Assembly: GCA_946408125.1 (NCBI GenBank)
Contig: CAMJQW010000010.1
Location: 1-64,000, forward strand
Direction of reading: 5' to 3'
From: an uncultured Fibrobacter sp.
GTDB lineage: Bacteria; Fibrobacterota; Fibrobacteria; Fibrobacterales; Fibrobacteraceae
DNA: 64,000 bases
Shown: one piece after another, positions 1 through 8,196 of the stretch
Position numbering within the stretch: position 1 is the stretch's first letter
How the letters are laid out: every line of letters starts with the position of its first letter
Position numbers and translations under genes: made by a program
The notes under the pieces: generated by a model
The model's database searches: none
Told to the model about the DNA's origin: nothing
The model's input: the letters and a program-made list of their open reading frames with translations, nothing else

Positions 1-163
1 AACGGCGGGTATTTCTCGCGGTGAAAAAGCAGAGCTTTGCCCGGCCCTGCGCAGCAGGGAACGCCTGTAAATAAAATTTTTAGGCACGTTTTGCGCAATT
101 TCTCCGTCTTATAGATAGGAGGTCCTTTTTTCCGTCTGAAAAAGGGGTTTTCTAGAAAATATA

Positions 164-195
164 TTGACAAAGTGTACATACGGAGTGTATATTTG
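164..195 (+). promoter_or_regulatory. Promoter of the DUF4258/CopG toxin-antitoxin pair
   Basis: TTGACA at 164-169 and TATATTTG at 188-195, 18 bases apart. The second box matches TAnnTTTG, the -7 element of the FCB group. It ends two bases before the ATG at 198, so the transcript would start at or just after the start codon and be leaderless. An ATAC/GTAT inverted half-site pair (177-189) overlaps the promoter and could be an autoregulatory operator. Confidence 0.65.
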
Positions 196-197
196 AT

Positions 198-434
198 ATG
201 AACATTACAAAGCATGCTTTGGAACGTATGGCCGAGCGCGGGTTCACGCCGGAAATGCTTGTCGTCTTGATGGAGGGGAAACGTGTCATCGTGCCTACTA
301 GAGATGAGAAGTTTCTCGTGATAGGTAAGGCTGATGGCAATTTTTGGACACTTGTCCTGGCTAAGGATATGTATTCAGTTGTGTCGGTTAGACGTTCGCA
401 TGGTAGTGAGGTGGCAAAATGGAATTCAAAATAG
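198..434 (+). CDS. DUF4258-family toxin-like protein
   Basis: A 78-aa soluble protein. The N-terminus carries the signature H-A-L-E-R-M-A-E-R-G (residues 6-15) of DUF4258 proteins, which are small RelE/BrnT-like folds often acting as ribonuclease toxins of type II toxin-antitoxin pairs. The start at 198 is needed to keep this signature; the next ATG (228) would cut through it. There is no Shine-Dalgarno site, in keeping with a leaderless message. Its 3' end overlaps the next gene by 16 bases, as expected for a toxin-first pair. The family assignment is by motif; toxicity is inferred from the partner and gene order. Confidence 0.75.
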   Translation: MNITKHALERMAERGFTPEMLVVLMEGKRVIVPTRDEKFLVIGKADGNFWTLVLAKDMYSVVSVRRSHGSEVAKWNSK

Positions 435-715
435 TAGATGACTTCATGTCTAAGGAAGAACTGGAAAAACTCGATAACCGCGATTTTTCCGAGGACATCC
501 GCGAGGCGGAGAAGAACGGTACCATTGTCGTCTCCGAGGGTCCGTGGGATGAAACCGTCAAGGCGGTGAAGGCGAAGCTCGCGGCCAATGCCACCAGGGC
601 CATCACCATCCGCGTGCCGGTCCGCGTTATCGAGCGGTACAAGAAGCGTGCCGCCGCCGCGGGCATCGGCTACCAGACGCTCATGAAACAGATGCTCGAG
701 GCTGCCCCGGTGTAA
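419..715 (+). CDS. CopG/BrnA-type antitoxin
   Basis: A 98-aa protein with a variable acidic N-terminus and a C-terminal ribbon-helix-helix-like segment (about residues 60-97) containing ITIRVP...GIGYQTLMKQML. The GYQ-T-L-M element is typical of BrnA/CopG antitoxins. The acidic N-terminal half would be the toxin-neutralising region. The start overlaps the toxin gene and has a GAGGTGG ribosome site inside the toxin reading frame, so translation is coupled. It probably neutralises the upstream DUF4258 protein and represses the promoter at 164-195. The pairing is well supported by order and overlap; the exact family name is less certain. Confidence 0.78.
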   Translation: MEFKIVDDFMSKEELEKLDNRDFSEDIREAEKNGTIVVSEGPWDETVKAVKAKLAANATRAITIRVPVRVIERYKKRAAAAGIGYQTLMKQMLEAAPV

Positions 716-773
716 GCTGGTCCGTTGATGGCACATACGTAGGGCACTGGTTGACGAGCGGCAAAAAGAAAGA

Positions 774-781
774 TATTTTTG
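774..781 (+). promoter_or_regulatory. TAnnTTTG promoter box of the small secreted protein/glf operon
   Basis: TATTTTTG matches TAnnTTTG and lies 19 bases before the ATG at 801. It is followed by an AAGAGG ribosome site at 788-793. It probably drives the run of same-strand genes through hemL at 5578, which are separated by no more than about 10 bases. Confidence 0.5.
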
Positions 782-800
782 TCCCTAAAGAGGTTTGTCA

Positions 801-1271
801 ATGCGTAAAATCGCGCTTATCGCTCTGATGCTTGTATCCGCCGTCCTGGCTTCCGATGCGCTCCGTTTCTCGTGCTCGGTCGCCAGCCGCAACGGCTCCT
901 TCGAACAGTCTTTCAAGGGCTCTTATTACGATGGTCTCCTGTTCGGCAAAATCCACAAGAAACAGTCGAGGCTCGCCGCCAAGTGCGATACCGTCAAGAG
1001 CACTGTCGTCTCCGCCAAGCTTTTGAACCCGGCGGACGGGAATCCGCTCGTAGAGTCTGCCGCCGAGGGTGAAATGGGCGTTTTGGCTCAAGATTCGATA
1101 TGCACTGAATACGCCGATTACAAGGTTAAGATGCGCGTTTCCGAGGATACCCTCGCCATTGCACGCAAGGGTACCGACGACTGCCTGCTCTTCGCGCCTG
1201 TCACCAAGCCCGCAGCAGAGAAGCCTGCAGCAGAGAAGCCCGCCACGGACAAGCCCGCCGCGGCCAAGTAG
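801..1271 (+). CDS. Small secreted protein with Lys-Pro-Ala tail
   Basis: 156 aa. A signal peptide occupies residues 1-20 (Met-Arg-Lys, then a hydrophobic stretch to LASDA). The mature protein has a beta-rich central part with Cys residues at about 25, 63, 98 and 130. The C-terminal 20 residues are repeats of KPA(A/T)(E/D). The AAGAGG ribosome site places the start at the ATG at 801; a TTG two codons upstream is closer to that site and unlikely. I do not recognise a family. Location is presumably periplasmic or outer membrane, where the KPA tail would be an extended linker. It is the first gene of the run leading to glf. Confidence 0.7.
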   Translation: MRKIALIALMLVSAVLASDALRFSCSVASRNGSFEQSFKGSYYDGLLFGKIHKKQSRLAAKCDTVKSTVVSAKLLNPADGNPLVESAAEGEMGVLAQDSICTEYADYKVKMRVSEDTLAIARKGTDDCLLFAPVTKPAAEKPAAEKPATDKPAAAK

Positions 1272-1281
1272 TCCCTCAGTT

Positions 1282-2409
1282 ATGTCCGCCAGAGAATACG
1301 ATTACCTCGTCGTGGGTTCCGGGCTGTTCGGGGCCACTTTCGCCTACCGCGCCGCACGCGCCGGCAAGAGGTGCCTCGTCATCGACAAGCGTCCGCACCT
1401 GGGTGGAAACGTTTACTGCGAGAATGTCGAGGGCATCAACGTCCACAAGTACGGGGCGCACATCTTTCACACCAGCAATACCAAAGTCTGGGAATTCGTG
1501 AACTCCATCGTGGAGTTCAACCGCTACACGAACAGCCCTGTCGCGAACTACAGGGGCGAGCTTTACAACCTGCCGTTCAACATGAACACGTTCTACCAGA
1601 TGTGGGGCGTGACCACCCCGGAGCAGGCGCGCGCGAAGATCGACGAGCAGAAGGCCGAGGCCATCGCCGCGCTCGGCGGGAGGGAACCCGCGAACCTCGA
1701 AGAACAGGCGCTCTCGCTCGTGGGCCGGGACATTTTCGAGAAGCTCATCAAGGAATACACCGAAAAACAGTGGGGCCGCAGCTGCCGCGACCTTCCGGCC
1801 TTCATCATCCGCCGCCTGCCGGTGCGTTTCGCGTACGACAACAACTATTTCGACGACAAGTACCAGGGCATCCCCGTGGGCGGCTACAACAGGCTCGTCG
1901 ACGGTCTCCTTGCCGGTGTGGAATGCCGCACGGGCGTCGATTTTTTCAAGGAATTCGCGGGCAGCTGGCGCGAGATTGCTGACAAGCTTGTCTATACAGG
2001 CCCGATTGACGAGTATTTTGGCTTCAGGGCGGGTAAGCTCGATTGGCGCACGGTGAGCTTCAAGACCCGCATCGAAAACATCCCGAACTTCCAGGGCAAC
2101 GCCGTGGTGAACTACACCTCGCACGAAAAGCCCTACACGCGCATCATCGAGCACAAGCATTTCGAGATGTTCGGCGACGCCGTCTACGCATGCCCCAAGA
2201 CGGTCGTTTCCGAGGAATACTCGGTCGAGTACGCCGAGGGCATGGAACCCTACTATCCGGTGAACGACGAGCGCAACAACGCCATCGCCGAGGAATACCG
2301 CAGGCTCGCCTCGAAGGAGGAGGGCGTGATTTTCGGCGGCCGTCTCGGCCAATACAGGTATTTCGACATGGCCCCGGTCATCGAGCAGGTGTTGGGACTG
2401 GATATCTAG
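1282..2409 (+). CDS. glf: UDP-galactopyranose mutase
   Basis: 375 aa, the usual length for Glf. This FAD enzyme interconverts UDP-galactopyranose and UDP-galactofuranose, supplying galactofuranose for surface polysaccharide or LPS. The N-terminal dinucleotide-binding motif G-S-G-L-F-G (residues 11-16) is followed by the acidic end of strand two (VIDKR) and HLGGN, then KYGAHIFHT. The central segment EYTEKQWGR and the C-terminal GRLGQYRYFDM are typical of the family. The start at 1282 (MSAREYDYLVVGSG) follows the upstream gene by ten bases. Cytoplasmic. Assignment is firm. Confidence 0.96.
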   Translation: MSAREYDYLVVGSGLFGATFAYRAARAGKRCLVIDKRPHLGGNVYCENVEGINVHKYGAHIFHTSNTKVWEFVNSIVEFNRYTNSPVANYRGELYNLPFNMNTFYQMWGVTTPEQARAKIDEQKAEAIAALGGREPANLEEQALSLVGRDIFEKLIKEYTEKQWGRSCRDLPAFIIRRLPVRFAYDNNYFDDKYQGIPVGGYNRLVDGLLAGVECRTGVDFFKEFAGSWREIADKLVYTGPIDEYFGFRAGKLDWRTVSFKTRIENIPNFQGNAVVNYTSHEKPYTRIIEHKHFEMFGDAVYACPKTVVSEEYSVEYAEGMEPYYPVNDERNNAIAEEYRRLASKEEGVIFGGRLGQYRYFDMAPVIEQVLGLDI

Positions 2410-2410
2410 T

Positions 2411-3322
2411 ATGAAAGCCATCCTGATAATAGCTCACCACTGCATCTTGCCCGGGGCCTACAAGGGCTTCGAAGGCATTCTGGACAAGCTCCATCACGAT
2501 CTGCCCGGTACGCGCGTGGCGAGCACGAGCCTTCTGGACCTGGAAAACGACCTGCGCACGCTCCTCCGCGAAGACGTGGAGTCCGTGACGCTCCTCCCGT
2601 TCCTGCTGCTGAACGGCCAGCATACGAAAAACGACGTGCCGCGCGTGGTCGCGAAGCTGCAGGCGGAGTTCCCGCAGATTCCCATCACGCTGTTGCCCTG
2701 TCTCGGCGACTGGAAGGAATTTGCCGACATGGTCGTGAATGGCATCCGCAATGCTCAGAAGGAAACTGTACGTCAGTCGTCAAATTCCACATTGCACACT
2801 ACACATTCCACATCTCACACATCGAACCTCTTCTCCGTCGAACTCAATCTCGAAGGGCGTAACGTCCTCGTTGTAGGCGGTGGACGCATTGCGCTGCGCA
2901 AGGTCAAGACGCTTTTGCCCACGGGTGCCCGCATTGCCGTTGTCGCCCCGCAGTTCGACCCGGAATTTTCCCACGTCATTGCGAGCGGAGCGAAGCAATC
3001 CATGGTTACAATGTTTTCGCGCCCCTACGAGCCGCTCGACCTCCGCGGCATTTTCATGGTCTTCATTTGCACCGACCAGCCGGCTGTAAATGCGCAGGTG
3101 TCCAACGACGCCCGTGCCCGCCGCATCCTGGTGAACAACGCCTGCGACTACCTCGACGGCGACTTCATCGTGCCCGCCCGCATGGATTTCGGCGAAAATA
3201 TCGCCGTGACCGTCTCCACGCAGGGCCGAGCCCCATCGCTTGCCAAGAAACTCAAGCAGAAAATCCAGACAGAATGGGGCGAAGGCCTCGAACAGGTCGA
3301 ACACGATTTTTTAAATTCATGA
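2411..3322 (+). CDS. Fused CbiX-type chelatase and SirC/CysG-type precorrin-2 dehydrogenase
   Basis: 303 aa with two domains. Residues 1-115 resemble the small CbiX chelatase: the metal-ligand histidines appear in ILIIAHH and in LLNGQHTKNDVPR. Residues 138-303 resemble the N-terminal half of CysG (SirC/Met8): VLVVGGGRIALRK is the NAD site and VNNACDYLDGDFIVPA is typical of precorrin-2 dehydrogenase. Together they would oxidise precorrin-2 to sirohydrochlorin and insert Fe (or Co). The domains are joined by a Ser/Thr/His-rich linker encoded by repeat-like DNA, and a dispersed repeat also encodes a loop in the second domain. The ATG at 2411 follows glf by one base; hemB follows four bases later, placing it in tetrapyrrole synthesis. 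Confidence 0.85.
   Translation: MKAILIIAHHCILPGAYKGFEGILDKLHHDLPGTRVASTSLLDLENDLRTLLREDVESVTLLPFLLLNGQHTKNDVPRVVAKLQAEFPQIPITLLPCLGDWKEFADMVVNGIRNAQKETVRQSSNSTLHTTHSTSHTSNLFSVELNLEGRNVLVVGGGRIALRKVKTLLPTGARIAVVAPQFDPEFSHVIASGAKQSMVTMFSRPYEPLDLRGIFMVFICTDQPAVNAQVSNDARARRILVNNACDYLDGDFIVPARMDFGENIAVTVSTQGRAPSLAKKLKQKIQTEWGEGLEQVEHDFLNS
2783..2825 (+). repeat. CACATT/CACATCTCACAC-type repeat inside the chelatase-dehydrogenase linker
   Basis: Short direct units (cacattgcac, cacattccac, catctcacac) that read in frame as HTTHSTSHTS. Similar units, in both orientations, lie in the intergenic region at 35297-35430, so the linker looks like intergenic repeat DNA captured in a coding sequence. Confidence 0.6.
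2974..3005 (+). repeat. CGTCATTGCGAGCG-type dispersed repeat within a coding sequence
   Basis: cgtcattgcgagcggagcg at 2974-2992 followed by aagcaatccatgg at 2993-3005 is a familiar dispersed bacterial repeat. Here it is read in frame as VIASGAKQSM, inside the dehydrogenase domain after VVAPQFDPEFSH. Confidence 0.6.
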
Positions 3323-3326
3323 TATT

Positions 3327-4295
3327 ATGATTATCCGTCCACGTCGCCTCCGCAAGAATGAAACGCTCCGCAACATGGTTGCGGAGACCGCCGTCAACCC
3401 CGATTCGCTCGTCTACCCGATGTTCGTGGTGGAAGGGGAGGGAATCAAGGAACCCATCCCGTCGATGCCCGGCCAGTTCCGGTTCTCGATCGACGAGCTT
3501 CTCCGTGAACTCGATGTCTGCGTGCTCGCGGGCATCAAGTCCATCATGCTGTTCGGCATTCCGAACCACAAGGACGAGACTGCGACCTGCGCCTACGATG
3601 ACGAGGGTATCGTGCAGCGTGCGGTGCGTTCCGTGAAGGCGCATTTTGCGAAGCTGAACGTGATTACCGACGTGTGCCTGTGCGAATACATGAGCCATGG
3701 CCACTGCGGCATCGTGAAGGACGGCGAGGTGGACAACGACGCGACTCTCGAACTTTTGGCGAAGACGGCTCTTTCGCATGCCCAGGCCGGTGCCGATATG
3801 GTGGCCCCGAGCGACATGATGGACGGCCGCGTGGCCGCCATCCGCGAATGCCTCGATGCGCACGGATTCCAGAATGTGCCTATCATGGCGTACAGCGCGA
3901 AGTTCGCGAGCGCCTACTACGGCCCGTTCCGCGATGCGGCGGATTCTGCCCCGCAGTTCGGAGACCGCAAGAGCTACCAGATGGACGTGCGCAACGGCCG
4001 CGAGGCCATGCGCGAGGTGGCGCTCGATATCGAGGAAGGTGCCGATATCGTGATGGTGAAGCCCGGCCTCGCTTTCCTCGACGTGTTGCGTACGGCGGCC
4101 GATATGAGCGACGTGCCTGTGGCCGTGTACAATGTAAGCGGCGAATACTCCATGGTGAAGGCCGCCGCACAGATGGGCTGGATCGACGAAAACGCCATCA
4201 TCCGCGAAAACCTGTTTGCGTTCAAGCGCGCCGGTGCCGACATCATCATCACGTACCATGCCAAGGAAGCCCTCGAGAAGGGCTTGCTGAAATGA
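3327..4295 (+). CDS. hemB: Delta-aminolevulinic acid dehydratase (porphobilinogen synthase)
   Basis: 322 aa, full length. Condenses two 5-aminolevulinate molecules to porphobilinogen in the cytoplasm, the first common step of tetrapyrrole synthesis. The metal site [14 protein letters not shown] lies near residue 115. The Schiff-base lysines are in [16 protein letters not shown] (about K191) and VMVKPG (about K244). The cysteine-rich metal site points to a zinc-type enzyme. The gene begins four bases after the chelatase fusion and its stop overlaps the hemL start (ATGA at 4292), so hemB and hemL are translationally coupled. Confidence 0.97.
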   Translation: MIIRPRRLRKNETLRNMVAETAVNPDSLVYPMFVVEGEGIKEPIPSMPGQFRFSIDELLRELDVCVLAGIKSIMLFGIPNHKDETATCAYDDEGIVQRAVRSVKAHFAKLNVITDVCLCEYMSHGHCGIVKDGEVDNDATLELLAKTALSHAQAGADMVAPSDMMDGRVAAIRECLDAHGFQNVPIMAYSAKFASAYYGPFRDAADSAPQFGDRKSYQMDVRNGREAMREVALDIEEGADIVMVKPGLAFLDVLRTAADMSDVPVAVYNVSGEYSMVKAAAQMGWIDENAIIRENLFAFKRAGADIIITYHAKEALEKGLLK

Positions 4296-5578
4296 ACCAC
4301 TCCCTTAGCGAAAAGCTTTTTGCCGAAGCCAAGACGCTCATGCCGGGCGGCGTGAACAGCCCGGTGCGTGCCTACGGCAACGTGGGGGCCACTCCTCCGT
4401 TTATCGCCCGTGCGAAGGGCAGCCACATCTACGACGTAGACGGCAATGACTATATCGATTACGTGGGCAGCTGGGGCCCGATGCTCCTGGGGCACGCTCA
4501 TGATGCTGTGATTGCCGCCGTTGCAGAGACCGCGAAGAACGGCCTCAGTTTCGGGGCTCCCTGCGGGCTCGAATCCGAACTCGCGAAACTCGTGATGAGC
4601 CTCGTGCCGAGCGTGGAGATGATCCGCATGGTGAACAGCGGCACAGAGGCGACGATGAGCGCCATCCGCGCCGCCCGCGGGTTTACCGGCCGCGACAAGA
4701 TTGTGAAATTCGAAGGCTGCTACCACGGCCACAGCGATAGCCTCCTCATCAAGGCGGGCTCGGGCATGCTCACTACGGGCAAGCCGAGCAGCAAGGGCGT
4801 TCCGGCGGACCTCGCGAAGTACACGCTCACGCTCCAGTACAACGAAGTCGCGGGCGTGAAGGAACTTTTCGACAAGATTGGCGACGAAATCGCGGGTGTC
4901 ATCGTGGAGCCTGTGGCAGGGAATATGGGCGTGGTGCCCGCGAAGCCCGAGTTCTTGCAGGCGCTTTCCGCAGAAACCAAGAAGCACGGCGCTCTCCTGA
5001 TTGTCGATGAAGTCATGACGGGATTTCGCGTGGGCATCCACTGTGCACAGGGCCTCTACGGCATCAAGCCGGATCTCACGACGTTCGGGAAGATTATCGG
5101 CGGCGGCATGCCGGTGGGCGCTTATGGCGGCCGACTCGACGTGATGCAGCAGATTGCGCCGCTCGGCGGCATTTACCAGGCCGGGACGCTTTCGGGTAAC
5201 CCGGTCGCGATGGCGGCGGGGCTTTCCACTATGCGTGAACTGCATACTCATCCGGAGTACTACGTGCATGCCGAATCGATGACCAAGCGCCTTGTTACTG
5301 GATTGGTGGATGCGGCCAAGCAGGCCGGAATTCCGGTCGCCGCCAATCAGGTTGGCTCCATGGGCTGCATATTCTTTACCGAAGGCCCTGTGGAATGCTT
5401 TGCCGACGTGCAGAAATCGGACTTGGAACTTTTCCGCAGGTACTTCCTTGGGATGCTCGACGAGGGCATCTATCTCGCTCCGAGCCAGTTCGAGGCAATC
5501 TTCGTGAGTGCCGCGCATACGGAAAGCGACATCGACCGTACCGTCGATGCCGCCAGGAAAGTTTTCAAGAATCTTTAA
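4292..5578 (+). CDS. hemL: Glutamate-1-semialdehyde 2,1-aminomutase
   Basis: 428 aa, the usual length. This PLP enzyme converts glutamate-1-semialdehyde to 5-aminolevulinate, the substrate of the HemB encoded just upstream, so the organism uses the C5 (glutamyl-tRNA) route. N-terminal [10 protein letters not shown] is diagnostic. The PLP lysine is in [17 protein letters not shown] (about K267), with DEVMTGFR before it. The start overlaps hemB by four bases. It ends the operon; a dispersed palindromic repeat follows at 5611-5658. Confidence 0.97.
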   Translation: MNHSLSEKLFAEAKTLMPGGVNSPVRAYGNVGATPPFIARAKGSHIYDVDGNDYIDYVGSWGPMLLGHAHDAVIAAVAETAKNGLSFGAPCGLESELAKLVMSLVPSVEMIRMVNSGTEATMSAIRAARGFTGRDKIVKFEGCYHGHSDSLLIKAGSGMLTTGKPSSKGVPADLAKYTLTLQYNEVAGVKELFDKIGDEIAGVIVEPVAGNMGVVPAKPEFLQALSAETKKHGALLIVDEVMTGFRVGIHCAQGLYGIKPDLTTFGKIIGGGMPVGAYGGRLDVMQQIAPLGGIYQAGTLSGNPVAMAAGLSTMRELHTHPEYYVHAESMTKRLVTGLVDAAKQAGIPVAANQVGSMGCIFFTEGPVECFADVQKSDLELFRRYFLGMLDEGIYLAPSQFEAIFVSAAHTESDIDRTVDAARKVFKNL

Positions 5579-5610
5579 GATTCTGCGCCGCTAGAGCCTT
5601 GCATCGATTT

Positions 5611-5658
5611 GTCATCCCCGGCGCCATAATGTCATCCCCGGCTTGACCGGGGATCTCC
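5611..5658. repeat. GTCATCCCCG/CGGGGATCTCC palindromic repeat, double copy
   Basis: Two left arms (gtcatccccg at 5611 and 5631). The second pairs with its right arm: ATCCCCGG at 5634-5641 and CCGGGGAT at 5647-5654 form an 8-bp stem. It lies between convergent genes and abuts the stop of the next gene, so the hairpin may also act as a weak bidirectional terminator. The same family occurs at 27777, 44484, 45219 and 54784. Confidence 0.8.
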
Positions 5659-7392
5659 TTATCCTTCTTGCTCTGAATTTGTTTCAGGGCTGGTTGTCGC
5701 TTCGGCGTTTTCGGCATTCTCGGCGTTCTTCGCTTCGGCGTCCTTGTCGCGTATCGTGGCGCGCCGGATCTTTCCGCTAATCGTCTTGGGCAGTTCCGTC
5801 ACGAAGTCGATAATGCGCGGGCTCTTGTAGCTGGCCGCGATGTTCTTCGCGAACAGTTGCATTTCCTTTGCAAGATCCTTCGAGGCTTCGTAGCCTTTTT
5901 TGAGCACGACGGTCGCCTTCACGGCCTGGCCGCGGTCCTTGTCCTCGACGCCCGTCACCGCGACTTCAAGGACGGCGGGGTGCTTGTGCAGCACTTCTTC
6001 CACCTCGAAGGGGCTGATGCGGTAGCCCGAACTCTTGATGAGGTCGTCGGTGCGGCCCACGAACCACAGGTAGCCATCCTTGTCGCGGGTGGCGGTGTCG
6101 CCCGTATGGTAGACTCCGCCCTCGAACACCTTCTCGGTGCGTTCCGGGTCGCGGTAGTACCCGCCGAACATGCCGAAGGGCTTTCCCTGGTCAATCTTGA
6201 TGATGAGTTCACCGACTTCGTCGTCGGCGCAGGAGTTGCCTTCGGCATCCACGATGTCCATGCTGTAGCCCGGTGAGGGCTTTCCGATGGAACCCGGACG
6301 CGGTTCGGTAAATCCGAAGTTGCCCGTGGTGAGCGTGAGTTCCGTCTGGCCGTAGCCTTCCTGCATGCGGATGCCCGTCTGCTCGAAGAACTTGTTGTAG
6401 ATGTCGAGGTTCAGCGATTCGCCCGCGGTGGTGCAGTACTTGAGGCTCGAAAGGTCGTACTTGCCGAGTCCGTGGTGCAATATATAGCGGTACACGGTCG
6501 GCGGTGCGCAGAACGTGGTGACCTTGTATTCGGCCATCTTCTCGAGGAGCTTGCCCGGGATGAACACCTTCATGTCGTAGGTGAAAACGGCGGAACCCGC
6601 AATCCACTGGCCGTAAATCTTGCCCCAGAGCGCCTTGGCCCAGCCGGTCTCGGCGACGGTCAGGTGGCGGCCTCCGTCAATCACGTGCTGCCAGTACTTG
6701 GCGGTCACGATATGGCCGAGGGGGTAGGTGAACGTGTGCGCGACCATCTTGGGGTTGGAACTCGTTCCGCTCGTGAAGTACACGACCATGATGTCGTCGT
6801 TGTGCGTTGCCTCTTCGCCTTCGGGGCGCGGGAACTTGGGCGGGTAGATTTCGTAGTCGTCGTAGAAGCTTATCCAGTTCTGGCGGGCGGTCTGACCCAC
6901 GGTTACGAACTTTTCGACAGAAGGACTCTTCGACTTCGCCTTTTCCACCTCTTTCTGGAGGCTGGGTTCATCGTAGGTCACCACCATCTTTATTTCGGCC
7001 GCGTTGAATCGGTATTCGAGGTCTTCGGCGGCGAGCATGTTCGTTGCCGGAATCGCGATAGCGCCTATGCGGTGGAGTGCCAACAGGAAGAACCAAAACT
7101 CGTAGCGTCGGCGCAAAATGAGCATCACGCGGTCGCCCTTGACGATTCCCTGTTCCTTGAGGAAGTTCGCGGTGCGCTGGGAGGCTAGCGAAAGGTCGCG
7201 GAAGGTGAAGATGTGGCTTTCGTCGTTGTCGTCGCACCACACCAATGCTTCGCGCTTGGGTTCCGTCGCGGCATATTCGTCCACGACGTCATAGGCGAAG
7301 TTGAAGTCTTCCGGGATAGTTATCTTGAAATTCTTGTATAGGTCTTCGTACGATTCGAATTCTGTACGGTTTAAAAACTTATTGAGTATCAT
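5659..7392 (-). CDS. Acyl-CoA synthetase, medium-chain/acetate-like (AMP-forming ligase)
   Basis: 577 aa adenylate-forming enzyme that activates a carboxylic acid to acyl-AMP and then acyl-CoA. Core motifs in order: phosphate loop YFTSGTSSNPK (about residue 205), EGYGQTE (about 350), YHTGDTATRDKDGYLWFVGR (about 430-450) and the C-terminal PKTISGKIRR with its catalytic lysine near 543. The pattern is closest to the AcsM/medium-chain acyl-CoA synthetase group. The substrate cannot be read from sequence. The last 25 residues are an Ala/Glu/Asn-rich tail (NAENAENAEA) not expected in the family. It is the last gene of a three-gene minus-strand unit behind the deacetylase-like gene (24-base gap). 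Confidence 0.88.
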   Translation of the reverse strand: MILNKFLNRTEFESYEDLYKNFKITIPEDFNFAYDVVDEYAATEPKREALVWCDDNDESHIFTFRDLSLASQRTANFLKEQGIVKGDRVMLILRRRYEFWFFLLALHRIGAIAIPATNMLAAEDLEYRFNAAEIKMVVTYDEPSLQKEVEKAKSKSPSVEKFVTVGQTARQNWISFYDDYEIYPPKFPRPEGEEATHNDDIMVVYFTSGTSSNPKMVAHTFTYPLGHIVTAKYWQHVIDGGRHLTVAETGWAKALWGKIYGQWIAGSAVFTYDMKVFIPGKLLEKMAEYKVTTFCAPPTVYRYILHHGLGKYDLSSLKYCTTAGESLNLDIYNKFFEQTGIRMQEGYGQTELTLTTGNFGFTEPRPGSIGKPSPGYSMDIVDAEGNSCADDEVGELIIKIDQGKPFGMFGGYYRDPERTEKVFEGGVYHTGDTATRDKDGYLWFVGRTDDLIKSSGYRISPFEVEEVLHKHPAVLEVAVTGVEDKDRGQAVKATVVLKKGYEASKDLAKEMQLFAKNIAASYKSPRIIDFVTELPKTISGKIRRATIRDKDAEAKNAENAENAEATTSPETNSEQEG

Positions 7393-7416
7393 GACTTGAA
7401 TCCGGTGTTTGGGGCC

Positions 7417-8187
7417 TTATAGATCCCTGTACATGATTTTTTCGCGCATGGTGGAAATGTAGCGGACCATGTTCAAAATGCGCTTTTCGCCGATGGTCCT
7501 GAAGTCCTTCTCGTGGAACACGAGCCTGTGGGCTCCTCCGGGAAGCAGCATCTTGAGGCAGGCGTACGTCTGCAAGATGCCGAGTACCGCGGGCGGGTAC
7601 ACGGAGAAGCTGAGCGTGTCGGACTTGTATTTCTTGACCTTGCCGTCCACCTTCTGGTATATACCGTGGTAGTCCTCGTAGTAGTCGAATATCTCGAGAG
7701 CCTGTTGCTTGAGGTACTTGTTGCCGAACCAGATGGGAGGGATGAATCCGGAGGGCTTGCCGATGCCGTTCGCCTTCCAGAGGGCGAGACTCCTCTTGAG
7801 GAGCGCCTGGGTGAAGCGTTCGTCGAGACCGGCGAATTCGGCCCCGTTGTTGGATATCCAGAGGACGATTTTGCCCTGGAGGCTGCGCTTCATCTGGAGG
7901 TCGGCGCGGTGGCGGGCTCCGTGGAGCATGATTTCGTAGCCTTCCTTGACAAATTTCTCGAGTTCTTCGCGGAACTGTTCGGCTTCGGACTCGGGAGCGG
8001 CACCGATTGCGGGCACGACGGCGATGCTGATGGGGGCGCCGGCGGCCTCGGCTAGCTTACGGATTTGGACGGAAGCCTTCTTGAAGTTGTTCACGCTCAG
8101 GCTGTGGTAGCACAGGATGAATTTCTTCTTCTTGCGGGAGCTCTGTTCGGCGGCCTGGATGTCGAGGATGTCCTTGTTCTGTTCCAT
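7417..8187 (-). CDS. DUF2334-like polysaccharide deacetylase-type protein
   Basis: 256 aa. ILCYHSLSV (about residues 24-32), ISIAVVPAIG and GYEIMLHGARHRAD (about residue 86) match the pattern of DUF2334 proteins, a branch of the NodB-type carbohydrate esterase fold; the H-G-x-x-H is the likely metal site. There is no signal peptide and the N-terminus is charged, so the product looks cytoplasmic. A C-terminal hydrophobic stretch (TLSFSVYPPAVLGILQTYACL) lies near residues 200-220. The gene follows the 44-aa membrane protein gene by nine bases and precedes the acyl-CoA synthetase. Deacetylase activity is inferred from fold only. Confidence 0.62.
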   Translation of the reverse strand: MEQNKDILDIQAAEQSSRKKKKFILCYHSLSVNNFKKASVQIRKLAEAAGAPISIAVVPAIGAAPESEAEQFREELEKFVKEGYEIMLHGARHRADLQMKRSLQGKIVLWISNNGAEFAGLDERFTQALLKRSLALWKANGIGKPSGFIPPIWFGNKYLKQQALEIFDYYEDYHGIYQKVDGKVKKYKSDTLSFSVYPPAVLGILQTYACLKMLLPGGAHRLVFHEKDFRTIGEKRILNMVRYISTMREKIMYRDL

Positions 8188-8196
8188 GCGGGTACC

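Noticed and set aside
3974..5518. Long open frame on the minus strand opposite hemB/hemL (similar ones opposite glf, pmbA, the KS-CLF gene, the porin gene and typA)
   Set aside because: These are antisense shadows of GC-rich genes: the sense frames carry complete catalytic motifs, while the antisense translations show no domain, no ribosome site and His/Arg/Val-rich composition.
5611..5658. Insertion sequence ends
   Set aside because: Palindromic repeats have no transposase, no target duplication and very short length; they are REP-like elements.
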